Positions 11,370 through 23,540 of a DNA stretch of 64,000 nucleotides are shown here, piece by piece. Below the pieces are notes generated by a model. That model made no database searches and was not told the origin of the DNA. It saw only the letters and a list, made by a program, of their open reading frames with translations. The stretch's first letter is position 1, and each line of letters starts with the position of its first letter. Source of the stretch: Larus michahellis (taxonomy: Eukaryota > Chordata > Aves > Charadriiformes > Laridae); NCBI RefSeq assembly GCF_964199755.1, contig NC_133906.1, positions 15,659,378-15,723,377 of the forward strand. Direction: 5' to 3'. Made by a program: the position numbers and the translations under genes.

Positions 11370-14300
11370 GGGCTTGCAGCAAAGCAGCCACAGCACTACC
11401 TGCTGCAGCTATTTCCCTCCAGGTTCCCTGGGACCTTGGCTGCTGGAGCAGCTCTGCTGATGGAGCTGGGACGCCCATGGAGTGGTGGGGATGAGGTCAA
11501 AGCACATCCAGACATGGTGCCTGCAGGTGCAGCTTGGAGGTTTGTGTCACCTCCACTGAAGAAACCGCCATACAGCAGCAAACAGCTATGAGGTAATAAA
11601 ACAAGCTGAAAGTTTCAGTTTGCCTTCATGTATGGCAGTTCTGGACTAGTTTTTATATGATTTTTCACTGTTTTTCCATTGAGCAGCAACAGTGGATGGA
11701 GTGGGATGATCATGGCATAATTTAGGAACTAGTCTTCTGATGTTTCCTGTAAGCACCTCCCTGGGAGCATTTTTTTCCCTCTTGTCTGTCTTCTCTTCCT
11801 TTTTATAATCAAAATGCCTGTGGTTTGAGAGGCAAGGCTGAGGGGGCTGGGTACCACCTGCCCCGTCTGAGGGATGCTGAGGCTGGAAATGGCACAGCCC
11901 CAGCCTGCCCTTGGCAGTATCCTCGCTCTCCAGTGGCTGTTCCTACCCCCATCCTCACGCAGCAGCAGGAACAAAAATTCAATTAGCTTTGGACCGACTT
12001 CTCTAGCATTACTCTTCCTTACGGAGATAGGCAGAAAGCCAGAAAAATGATACTGAAACTGTTTTGTTTTGTTTTTTAAAACCCAACCAAATAAAACAGA
12101 AAACCTGAGAAAGTAACAATATTCCGTATGTAAAAATGTCACAGTCCCAACTCGAAAAGGCGCTCGCCACCCTTGGCCCGTTCAGACCAGTCTGTCGGAT
12201 GCATCTGCTCTCTGGCACCTGCGTGTACTCGCTGAATGGAAAATAATCGCATATGTGGCAAGCCAAATGCTGAAAATCATGGTCCTCAAGGTGGTCCGCA
12301 TCAGAGCGGAGGGTAGGAGAGCTAAAGCCGCCTTTGCTAGAGTGGCGGGATTAGAGGAAACCAAAGAGCAACCAGGAGCAAAACCGTGGCAGGATTTTTA
12401 AGGGAAGAAAACAGCTTTTTAAACCATTGCGTAGTTGATGATGAGGAAGGCATATGCATTTAATGCTGAAATGAAATGGATTTAAAAGCCATCATGAAAA
12501 AATGATCTCAGCTGCCGAGTCCTCTGAAAGCTCCTCCAGGATGTTCGGTAGCAGGAGAGGGCTCATGGCCCCCACCATCACCTGCCACCCTCACCCGTGT
12601 CTCCCCCGTGTCCCCCATCCTGGTGCCCACCCTGCAATCACTGCAGTGAAACCTGCTGCATGCTCTCAGCCCGACGGCCGTCTCCTCCGAATTAGTGAAT
12701 ATCAAAGGAAAGGGCAGCGTTTGGTAGTGGGAGCACAGCCTGGTTTTATCATTAGTTAGGGCAAGAAGCTGCCTTTGAAAACAGAAAATGAAAGCTCAAA
12801 TCATACCAAAGGAGTGAAATAATTTTTACTGTCTCCTGAGACGTGATGCTGCAGGAAAACTCCATCTCCCAGCCCCGAGGACGGGACTGACGCAGCCCGA
12901 CTGTGCCCAGCCCATTCGCCACGAACAAACGGGGCATTTCCAGATTGGTAAAATAGGTAACAACTGTGTTGTCATTAGTAATGAAATTCAAATATTAGGA
13001 AGGGACAAGGATCCTTCGGATGGTGATAAAGGACTATTTTTATACTTCAGCAGTGCAGGGAGGCCAAGCCGTGGTTTCCTCATCATCAAGTTAAAAAGAA
13101 ATGGGGATACACATCCTCCCCCACCAGCAAAGAGAACACAACCTGCGTGAAGCTCGTGGTTCCTTTCTGCTCGGCTCCAAGCAATTAGCCTGGACTCACC
13201 GACCCCCCTTTGCCGGCTTTGTCCCCCTCAAATGCACCGCTGCTCGCTCCAGGGACACCCAGGGTGTGCCGAGACCCCGCAGGGAGCTGCCAGACCCTGC
13301 TGTGCTCATTTTGTCAAAGCAGAGGACAATGTTTTTTTCCAAGATACAAACTCAAGGCAGCTGGGTGGGACGTGCCAACAGGACCCAGCCTTTCTCTGTC
13401 ATCTTCAATTAAAGTCTTCGGGTGGGGTTGTAGCAGACAGGTCTGTGCAGAGCCCAAATTTTCCTCCTAACAGTAAAATTCTTTACTATCCCCCCTGAAC
13501 GCAGAGAGCGCCCGCAGGGTCTGTCCCGCTCGGTGCTGGTGTACGCAGGTTAACAGCACCCTCTGCAGCCACCCCGGAAGCGAAAGCTAGGAGAATCCAG
13601 CCTGGGAGAAGCATTTTAATCCATCTTCCCGCATAAATGGAGACTGTTATTTCAGCTTCTCTTTAATTTAGGAGAAACGTGCAGTTGGGATATCAGCTTG
13701 ATGTAAAGCACATCAGATGGGGAGTTCCTCATCCCTGTCCGGCAGATCCAGGCTGGGTTTCATCCGCAATGAGACTGGGATGCTCCAGCGGCTGTGGCCG
13801 GAGTCAGGCCATGGACCGGGACCTGGCTCAGCTGCATCCCGGAGCGAAGTCAGCTACAGCAATGGGTACTTTAAAGGTCCAGGCAAACTCTAATATGTTT
13901 AATCTTTTATTGGTAGTGCCTGCTTAGGAAAAAAAAAAAAGATAAAAGTATTCCAGTTAATCAGGAGGAAATGAAACATTGTTTTGCAGGATATATAGCA
14001 GAATATGTTGTCTAAAAACTATCAATAAGTTTCCTCCATGTGTTGCAATTTAGTATTCCAGGAATTTTATAAGATTGTGCCATATAGGGCTGGAAAAATA
14101 GCTATTTAGCTGCTAGGCTGACAAGAGACTCTCCCTTGGCTGAAGGACTAAAATCATTAATTTCTCAAGCGCGGAGCCTTAGGAGGGCTGTGTGTGTGAT
14201 GGATGCACCAAAGCACCGTCTGAGGAGCTTTGGGGCAACAAAGGAGGGGTCTGGGGAGGGAGGGCAGTCATAGCAACTGCTCAAAAAGCACCGGCAAAAG

Positions 14301-17300
14301 GCATTTTTTTTGCCTGGGTAATTTATCACGTTTCCTTTTGGTGGCACTGTCTGCCCAAGTATTATGAAATCATCAGCTGCTGTTTGGGGTGGAAACCCCT
14401 CCTTTGGGTCTGGCTCCCGCCAGGTGCAAACCCACAGCTTTTGCTGCTGGGGGAAATATATTGCGGCAGGTTTTGCAGGAAAGGTGTCAATCCACACAAT
14501 TAGGTAATTAGTCAGCATTGCAACAGCGATAAATATCCGCTGGGCAAACCAGAGAGCAGCTCCTAATGCTGGTCCAGGCTGGACCTGAAGTTTTTGTGCA
14601 TAACTTTTGGTAGTGGTCACACAAATAGGGACTCTGGAGTGACAGCAAGGATGCACAGTAATGAGCCATTTGCCAAAATAACACATTTTGAAGAATAAGC
14701 ATTTCTTTGAGCTTTGGATAGGTGCCGCAAAGGCACCACTTGGACCGCATCTGGGCTCTGAACCATGCATTGCTAGAGGGAAAAGCATCCACACAAAGAC
14801 CTAGCCCCTGCTGTAAGGCCCATCAGCCTTACATATGTGGAGCCCAGCGTGGGGACACGAGTGCTGAGGTGGCCCCGTGTCCCATGGCAGCACCAAAAAC
14901 CAGCACGAGAAGCCATCATGCAGGGAGGTGACCCTTCATGGTCCCCAGGTGGCTGAGACCAAACTGCCTGGATGCCAACGTGACCACATGCAATGAGCGA
15001 TTGGATTTGCCAGCATTACCTTGACTTTGTTTTTTTTTTTTTTCTTTGAAATTCTTGTTGTAGCTTTGCTTTGTTAAAAGCTCAGCAGAAGGCCTGGCTC
15101 TTTGCTCCAGCGTATTTGCTTTCCCTGTTTCTACAGGTGGCCAGTGTTGGGCAGCTCTTGCTTAGCCCCACAGTCTCTCCCTGAGCACTGGGGCAGGTCC
15201 CACAAGAGGCCATGGGGAAGGGGTCACCTGCAGGTGTTAGTGGTTGAGGTGTTTCTCATCTTCAATAGCTCATGGAGCCAAAATGCACAAGGATCCGTCC
15301 AGCCCCAGCTGGAGGTGCAGCATTCTTCCCTGCCTTACGGCCTTTGGCCAGCCTCCAGAGGGACCTTCTAGGAGCCCTGACTTACGAGGTCAGATCATTG
15401 TCATGAAGAGGTTCACAAAGGGTGAGTTCGTGACACAGGCACAACCACCAGGATTTCTTCAGCAGACCAGAGGCTCTACTCCTCATTTTCCAGTTTTCAC
15501 TCTGCTGATTTTTTCATATCCAAGCCCTTCTCAGCTGCTGTCTTGATTTCTCTTTTCACTAGCAGTGATGCTGTGAGTCCTTCCAGCGAGGATGAACGCA
15601 AATTCTTCCTATAGACTCCACAGTGAATTAATGGAGCTTAAATAGGACATTGTGAGCTGGGAATCAGTGGGACTGAACACGAACAAAGGATGCTTCTCCA
15701 TTAACACAAATGAGAAACTGTCTCACTGCGCTTGTTTAATCAAATCGGTGCCCACAAAGAAGTGGTGTTTGCTTCTCTCACGTAAATTTTCCTGCAGCTT
15801 TCAAGCACTCTGATTAGTATATGCAACTTTGAAGATCTCAATTGAATTGTCTTGTTTGTCATTCTTCGTCCTGGTATTATTGATCACAGAGATGTTTCCA
15901 TTCGAATAGGAGTGTTCACCTTGAAAAATTAGCCTGCTCCTCGTTCCCTCATGATGAGCTTCTACCCCAGCCCAGCTGGACCTGGCAGCCTCACAAAATC
16001 TCTTTCCTACAAGAGAATAAGAGGAAAAAAAGGGTTGAAAGATGTTTGAAGGGGTAAACACGGAGAAAACTGGCTGAAGACAATCATACATGCACACATA
16101 AAAACCCATTTAAACTAAATTTTAGAACTAAATACTTTAATTACTCCCAGTTACTGAGATTTTTCAAGGCAATTTGCAAAAGCCAAGCTCCGAATTGCCA
16201 TTTAGGTTTCTGGAGAGTTAGATATCCACCTTCCACAAGCTGAAAAGAATGGCTTTTTCAAATTTTCGATTGCCAGTGGGGTTTGTGTGAGGAACCGTGC
16301 ATTCACATGCTGCTATTGCAGACGTGGTATTTAGCACGGGCATATAAGCAGGAGGGGTTTGATCGCATGAAGCTGGAGCTCAAAGGGAGCTCATCTCACC
16401 CGGGGAGTCTTTGGTGTCTAACTTAACAAAAGACCTGAAAGCCAAGAGTGGGAAATTATTTTACCTAAACATGGATTTCTGTAGTGGAAATGTGTACGTC
16501 TGAGCTTAGGTTCCCGCTGGACCACAAGCCACGGCTCCTCTTAGATGCCTAAAGGCTGCTGAGATGCCCAGCTCAGGCAGACAAGTGCAGAAGGGAAATG
16601 TAAAGTTCAAAGGGACAAATCCTGTCCCAAATGTTGAGAAGATTCCTCTCCACTACCATCCTTTTCTCCAGGACCTTCTCATGTCTCAGCCCTGTGCCTG
16701 CCGCCTCCTCCTCCTTTTCTGTTCTCCTTTTGCTTCTGCTCCTGCTTTGGCTCCAGTCCTCTCAGCTCCCCTCCACCCTCAGAGAGGGCAGGACAACCCA
16801 TCTCAGCTGACAACCACCTGTTAGGTCTAGATGCTTTTTTCAAAGCTTTCTTTCCATGTTTCTGCTGTTGTTTTCCAATGAAAACTGGCTGAGGCTCAGG
16901 TATTCTCATTCATGTGTTTAAGCAAAATGACTGGGTTTTCTACTTGAAACATTAACCATTGTCCAAGAAATGAAAACATAGAGAGCCTGGTGAACTTCCA
17001 AGGGCATTTTACAAGGACTTTTGTCTGTCAGGACGTCACTGTTGGGGGGATAACATGTGATGGTCATATTTGAAGTATTCTGGGGTTTCAAAAGAGAGTT
17101 TGAACAGGACTTTGGCTCTCGGCAGGTTGCAGGGCAGCAAATGCACGATCTCTCCTGCAGCTACTTGCCGTGTCAGTGCTTTGGGGTGGCTGTTGCAGAT
17201 TCTTGTCTGATGAACCATGAAGTTCCCTGAGCTTGCAACTTGTTTGTAACCTCCAGAGACATTCCTGTCTCTAACCTTGGAGAAAGGCTTCTCCCTGCTC

Positions 17301-17424
17301 AACCCCTCCTTCTACAGGCTCCAGTTCCCTCTGAGAGTGCGGAGGGCCTGACGTGTAGGAGGGCAGGTCACGGGAGTCAACATTTCCAAGAGGGATCTGG
17401 GAAAGTATTTTTTCCATGACTGCC
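11370..17424. other. Noncoding intergenic stretch
   Basis: No exon with recognisable product. The longest chance frame is 209 codons on the minus strand at 14165-14794. It has no recognisable family, no start or splice context and no motif. A T-rich run lies at about 15030-15046. Confidence 0.45.
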
Positions 17425-18407
17425 TGTCGTGGATGGAAATATTTGACACTGTTATGATTTAGCAGCGATTCAAAATTTATTAATGATTTGATCTTAATCA
17501 TTAACCACTTAATCTTTAACCAATTTAAAGGTTTACAAAGTGATTTAACCAAAATTGAACAGTGACTTAACTACAGATTCGAAGATGGCAAGATTTGCAC
17601 TGACTTACTATGAGGTATTCCAAATCAACACATACACATACAAGCTAAAGCACAGATCTCAAACTAACGCATATCCATATAAGCAAAGCATATAAGCACA
17701 CACACACACTGCGGTCTGTAACTGCTGAGACCAAAGAGCCCTTAGTATCGCACGACTCTAACGAGTTGGGGGATACCCCTTTTAGCTCCTACGCGTGCAT
17801 GGACAAATGGAAGAACATCCACATCCGTAAAGCTCACGTATATATCATAAATATACAAGTGGAGAGGTGGATGAAAGAGAGGTATAGTTAAAAATTTCTC
17901 TTTTCCCGAGTTTAGAGAGGATATTCACAATACGTGAGTATTCCTCAATGGGCGATAATTGAGACTCAAGGTGGGTTGGCTCGCCCTTGTCTTCTAATTC
18001 TCCAGATGTCAGCCCGAGCGGCGTCCCAGCTCAGGGGACATACTGGCCACAGCCTGCTGAGATCCAGAAGAGCTCAAAGGGTCTTTACTAGAATTGTTAC
18101 TTATAGGATCTGAGATAATTGACTTTTGTCAGGTACTTTTCCACACTGGCCCAGCATGGACAATGGAATATTCCGGTACTTTCCACCAGCTACACAAGCC
18201 CAGAACTTGCTAGATCTTGGGGTCCTGATATCCCCCCCACTGTGGCCACGATCCATATGTTGTCAGGAGTGATTATTTTCAAATGGTAGGAGCCATGGGG
18301 ACCAGGTCTATTAAGGGGTTGCTGTAGTGTTTTAGTCTATTGCTCTCCACCTTTCTTTCTTTCATGGTAGTCCATTATGTATCGTTTTGGTCCATTGTAT
18401 TATTACA
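17425..18407 (-). mobile_element. Probable 3' LTR of a degraded endogenous retrovirus-like element
   Basis: On the minus strand the segment starts TGTAATAATAC and ends CCACGACA, giving the TG...CA ends usual for LTRs. Just upstream on that strand is a purine run (GGGCGAGGAAA, plus-strand 18408-18418) placed as a polypurine tract. An AATAAA on the minus strand lies at 17476-17481, near the 3' end. No matching second LTR is visible in the window, so the element is incomplete. A 983-base LTR is long, and I cannot name the family. Confidence 0.35.
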
Positions 18408-19900
18408 TTTCCTCGCCCAGGTGGGGAGGAAATCACGCCAGGTATTGAGAGACCTAAAGGGCAGAGTGGGGGTTGCACCACCACACCATCACGTTGCTAT
18501 TGCAGGCAGCATGACCCGTGCTGTTGAATTTTGCTCTGGTTGAACATCAACCCGTCCCTTGATCTCCTCTCTGGCAGCTCCCTCTCTTCTCTGCCTATAA
18601 TAAAACCAATATAATGGGGTGCTGGTAAAAATGTCCCTTTGACCATGAAGTGTGGTGGGGCTGGGTTGAGCACCGCGAGCAGGCGACTGTTGATGATACA
18701 GTCAAAGCTTGGGAACTTGTTCATGCCTTTGAGCAAAGTGCTCCACTTAGGCTCATTAGCAGTATAACCACACGTTGCCTGTCCAGCCACCTCTGCCAGG
18801 GAAACTTCCTGCTCTTTCAAGGTCTTATCAATAGCTGCTGTGTCGAAAATGAACCTGGGGGATGGGAGCAGGGAGCGTGAGTCACAGCTGGCTGTCTCCT
18901 CCCGACAGGACAGAGAAAAATCCCTTTTCTTCCATACTGTAGCTGCCTGTTGCAGCATTGCTCTGCTCTCAGCTTCAAGCGTGTCCTTACTGTGAGATGC
19001 CTCATCTCAGCCAAAACCTCCTCGGTGTGTGGGAGGGTCAGCCTTGCCTGGGTGGGAGCGTGGCTCCAGCTCGCCAGGCTCCAGGTGCTGCTGCTTCTCT
19101 TGCTCTCCAGAAATTGTGGCAGAGGGAGACCTCGGTACGCTGGAGAAGGCTGTCTGTGGCCCTCAAGTGAAGATGTTGGGTGGTGCCAGGGGGCTGCTTG
19201 TGGGACACTTGCTCTGACTGCTAGCTGGTGCTCAGCCAGGCAGTGATCTGGAAGGATATGTTGGATGTAACTGGGAAATCTCCTGGTCCCTCTAGGCTGA
19301 GGGCAGCCTGTCCCAGGAGATCTGCTCCAGCATTATGCAATTTCATCAGCTGAGTCTTGCCTGTAGGTTTGGAGACATATTTTCTCATGGGATGTCAGCT
19401 ACTTCAGGCATTTGTCAGAGGTGTTCCCTATATAATAGCATAAACAAATGGCTGATGAAAAGAGCAGAGGATTTCCCTCACTGCCTAATACTTCCTGGGA
19501 CACTGTTTCTCCAGTAAAACCTCCCTAGGTCCCAGGCAAGGAAGGGCAGAGGAGAGTTTTGCAGCCATTGATAGTGGGGCCCTCCATGCCTGTTTCTGGT
19601 GTCTTCATAGTCCCTAATCCATCTTCCACGCACATTTCTGCAGAGAAATCACTCCTGTTTCGCTGCCCACAGAACTGAGCTTGTTCGGCAGCTCCTGGAG
19701 GGTACAACTATTTCTGCTATGTGGCCCCTGACATGTCTTCCTGCTGCCTGGATCCGTCTGATTGCTGCAGACCATGAAGTTCTCTTCTTATCACTGCCCA
19801 CACATTGCTTCAGGGTGTTTCTGTACATTGCTTTGTAATTTACTGGCCTCCGCTCATGGGACTCGGCCTCTCAAAGAGGCACCAAGCATTGGACACTGAT
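18408..19900 (-). mobile_element. Possible internal remnant of the same retroelement
   Basis: The minus strand has a 153-codon open frame (18497-18958) directly upstream of the putative polypurine tract, and further broken frames at 18817-19014 and 19525-19707. A short stretch near 19320 reads H-N-A-G-A-D-L, which recalls motif 1 of retroviral dUTPases. Frames are interrupted by stops, so nothing functional is suggested. The outer boundary is a guess. Confidence 0.22.
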
Positions 19901-21262
19901 GACCAGCGACTCTGGACGCAGCGGTGAGGTTTAATGTTGTTTTACTTGTATCTTGCCCAGCAGTTTAAGCCATTATATGTTACTAAGAGGTTAATATTTA
20001 AAGGGGATTTATCCCTGGGTCAGCTGTATTTCCAGTGAAATGCATCACAGCCTAGAAATCTTTTACAGTTGGACAAGAAATGTATAATCCCCTTTCATCT
20101 CCGACATACTCTGTCCCTGCTGAGTCGGTTCTTTAATTCCCAGAGCGGTTAAGTGTGAATCTACCACGAGTTACCGAGTCTGCCCCAGTCCCTGCACTGC
20201 GGTGCTCGCACAGAGAAAATATACGGCCCCTGGTAAGATGATGGGAAACTTCTTCTCTTCTACCAGTAGTGTTAAAACCTGCTGTGGAAAGAAGGTAAGC
20301 TGGTGAAGAGAGTGTGGTACAGCGAAAAATAATGGGTTTGTGATTGAGGAGGAGTTAGAATCAGCTGTGCTGAGAATGACACAATCTCCCCATTGCGCCT
20401 CTTGGCAGGAGGAAGAGGATTCCTCATCCCTAATGGAAACCACGCTCCTCTCCCTCTGACCGGTGCTTGTTGTCAGTGGCTACAAGCCCAGGGTGGGATT
20501 CAGAGCAGCAGAAAGGATGGATCCCTTCCCGGTTCTCCATGCAGCACTGCTGCCTGTTATCAGCAAAAGGAGATCCTCCACCAGCTGGGAGACGGAGGTG
20601 TTTGTGCAGGTCTCACCAAGCAGTAGTGTATCTCACACTGTCGGCTGAAGTCCTGTCCATTGGCAGGACTTGGCAGCATGCTGGAAAGCCTGTTTGAGTG
20701 CAAAGATGCCCTGGCTAGTGCCACTGTCCAGAGCAAGGGAGGTCTGCTATGCTTTAATGGGTCCCAGTTCACTCCAGTATAACAGCAAAACGCCTGCAGA
20801 CGGACCGGCAGCGGCACAGGATTATTTGTGCATAACCGCTGAGAGGTGCCGCAGTCTGCATGGGAACGGCTCGTCTGCTCGCAATCCGCAGCTGACAGTC
20901 ACAATAAACTCTCTGAGTTGCAGCCACTTCTCCTTAGGGGCAAACGCACCCTCACAAACCAGAGAGGAGCAGGGCACCGAGGGGCCAAATGAATATTAAC
21001 CACTGTGAGCTTGTGCACTGGTCTCTGCCCACTATGGGGCTGATTTCTGGGGTTTTGGGTATTGCTGACAGCAGCTGAGGGCAAGAACCGTAAGCGTCCT
21101 GCACCCCTGCATGCTGCTGGGTGAGTATGTCCACGGGTACCGCTGCAAGAGCATCCCAGTTCACCTTCTGCATCCCTCCCAGCTTCTCCACCCTCCTCTT
21201 CCAGGCTGGGAGTTGTTTACAATAAAGTCTCTGTAATACTTGGTTTCAACTCTTGGTTCAAC
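19900..21262. other. Noncoding intergenic stretch
   Basis: No gene or repeat that I can support. Several overlapping open frames on both strands (about 20390-21000) are short and mutually overlapping, as expected by chance. Confidence 0.45.
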
Positions 21263-21330
21263 ATTGCACAAAGACCATTTCCAGTATTCCTGGAAATACC
21301 GGAGACTATTGGAAGTGGTCTTTGTGCAAT
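21263..21330. ncRNA. Near-perfect 68-nt hairpin, pre-miRNA-like
   Basis: The left arm 21263-21289 pairs with 21304-21330. Of 27 positions, 24 are Watson-Crick pairs, two are G.U wobbles and one is a T/C mismatch, leaving a loop of about 14 nt (21290-21303). Length, arm pairing and loop size match a microRNA precursor. I do not recognise the arm sequence (it begins ATTGCACAAAGACCA) as a known miRNA. The alternative is a small palindromic transposon relic; no target duplication is obvious in the flanks. Confidence 0.35.
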
Positions 21331-23029
21331 CAGTAGATGTTCTGACTTTGGCGTGGAAATGTGTTGCTCACAGTTAAAGAGAATTCATATGATTAATGAT
21401 TAATGCTGCTATCTGAATAATTACCTCATTCAGCCAGCTTTTCTCCTGACTTTGCAAGAAAATATGTGTGAAAAATGAGGATGATATCCTCTTTCTGCAT
21501 TACTGTTTATATGGAATCGCATTTCTTCTAAAAAGACAAGAACAGATTTATTTGAGAAGACAAATAGCCGTCAGGTTTCCACGGTGCTTGTGCACACACG
21601 TTGTCTCCAACATTCATCGGGGACCACAGACTCCTGGAACCTGCTGTGCACCATTTGGGACCTGGTGCTTGAGGAAAACCCTCCTCATGCAGAACATGCA
21701 TTGTTACATACATTGAAAAATCTAAAATTTCAGGTGTAGATTATCTGAGCTGATAACTATGCACCTAATATCGAATTTCTATCAGCAATTTCTAGACAAA
21801 AGCTCCCTTCAGTCAACTTGGTGATAAGGTTTCTTCTCTATATGTGCACCCACATAAGGGGACATTGTTTTAAGGTCTGCTTGAATAATTATGTCTCTCT
21901 TTGTAGAAAATGTTTATTTATCAATAGAAATTAAAATACTAATTATTTCAGAAAAAAATATTATATTTTCAGCCAGTATTTTGGTGTTCAGGATTTCTTG
22001 TTTATAAACTCTCAACATTTTTCGTAGTTACCAGAATGTGTAGACAAAATACATTTCAACAAACCCCAATCTGGTACTCCAGGAGGGCAGTGCAGCAAAC
22101 CTGATGCCAGTCTTTTCAGAAAGCCTCCAAAACTGATCCAAGGAACTGCTGCCTGCAGAAATCTGACCTCTGTGGAACAAAATTCTCTTTGGGCTGTAGT
22201 AAACCACAGCCAGATGGGACAGACGTACGTGCTCGGTGTCGAAGGGCCAACGCATCTTTTGCGGAGCAAAGTCGTGCCCCTGGAGTCCAAGAGGAGCTTT
22301 GTGGTGGAGTCGGTGAGCACAGGGATATCAGTGAGCTGGTTAAGGACCAGAAGGATGTCCTGCTATTGAGTAGCTTCATGCTATTCAGGTGTAAGACGTT
22401 AGATTTTACTAATTGAAGGTGCCACACAGGCCAGGCTGGGCTCAAAATCAGGTATTTACTCTTCAGGAAAGAGAGCCCGGCTTTCAGTCTCAATCAGAAA
22501 GGCATGTTAGGAATTACCAGAGAAGGGTTTGAGGTCAAAACAGAAAATACGTTTACGCTGCTGAATGCCTGGTTTGTTCCTATTACTTGTGGTTCTGTTT
22601 GCCCAGTTCAAAGACTTTAAAAAAAAAAAAAATGAGAGAGGAGGGTGAAAAGGAGTATCTTGCGTGAAAGGGGAACTAAACAGAGCTGGGCTCTTGACTC
22701 TGGGAAAGCCAGGAGGGAGAAGCAGGTAAGAGTGGTACAAGAAAATGGTGAATGCTATGGAGAGGGAAGGGGGTAGGGAGCGATTGTTCATTGCTTGCCA
22801 AAATAGAGAAAACTGGGATACGTCCTGAAAAGATAACACAGAAACTGGGGGTATCTCCTGAAAAGATGGGGCGGTGTGATTTCAGTGAAGCAAACGGAGA
22901 TGTTTTTCAGTTGAGTAAGGCCGTGTGAGTTATGCTTTTTATCTCTGGACTTACACCTCTAATTTAAGTATTTATAGCATACTTCCCCAGTAATCCCTGG
23001 TTTTTCCCCCTTCATACGGAAACCCCCGG
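21331..23029. other. Noncoding flank upstream of the SLC25A48 CpG island
   Basis: AT-rich, no supportable exon. It contains an A-run at about 22619-22632. The 125- and 110-codon minus-strand frames here (22116-22493 and 22507-22839) have no recognisable product. Confidence 0.45.
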
Positions 23030-23275
23030 TGCTGCTTTTCCACCTCCTCGCTGCCACCAGCCCCAGGGTGAAGAGGAGCCTGGTCCGACCCCGGTCACCG
23101 GAGAGGCGGGGGGACACCCGCGCTGCCCGCCCGTCCCCCCAGCCCATCCCGCCCCGGTGTCTCCCCGCCGCCGGACCCGCTGCGGCGCCTTTAAGGCCCG
23201 GTGCGTGATGTCACCGCGGCTGGGAGACACTCCGCGGCGCGCGCCGGGCTGCCGGGGGCACCGCGCACCGGAGGG

Positions 23276-23440
23276 GACCCCGCGCGGGGGGGACCCCTGT
23301 CCGGAGTGTCTCCCTACCCGGCGGGACCCCTCCCCAGCGGGCACCCCCTGCCCACGGCGGGGAACCCCTTGTCCGGAGTGACCCCCTGCCCGGCGGGAGC
23401 CCCCTTACCCGGCGGGGACCCTTGACCGCAGCCCCCCGCC
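23276..23440. repeat. GC-rich imperfect minisatellite in the SLC25A48 5' region
   Basis: Degenerate units of the form GGGACCCC-Y-TGCCCGGC recur, with GTCCGGAGTG appearing twice (about 23299 and 23370) and CCCGGCGGG several times. It would lie in the 5' UTR or proximal promoter. Confidence 0.6.
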
Positions 23441-23494
23441 CCAGGCCACTGGGGACCCCCTGCCCCGCCGGCGGGAGGGGTTCGGCGGCGCGGC

Positions 23495-23540
23495 ATGGGC
23501 AGCCTCCAGCTGCAGGACTTCGCGGCGGGCTGGGTGGGCG
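23495..23540 (+). CDS. SLC25A48: SLC25A48 coding exon 1
   Basis: It encodes residues 1-15 plus one base of codon 16 ([15 protein letters not shown]) and ends before GTAAGTGG. It is too short for an ORF search alone. Confidence 0.93.

Noticed and set aside
11262-11591. 109-codon frame with one apparent membrane helix
   Set aside because: The hydrophobic run comes from a TAAT/ATTG repeat cluster that is better read as regulatory DNA.
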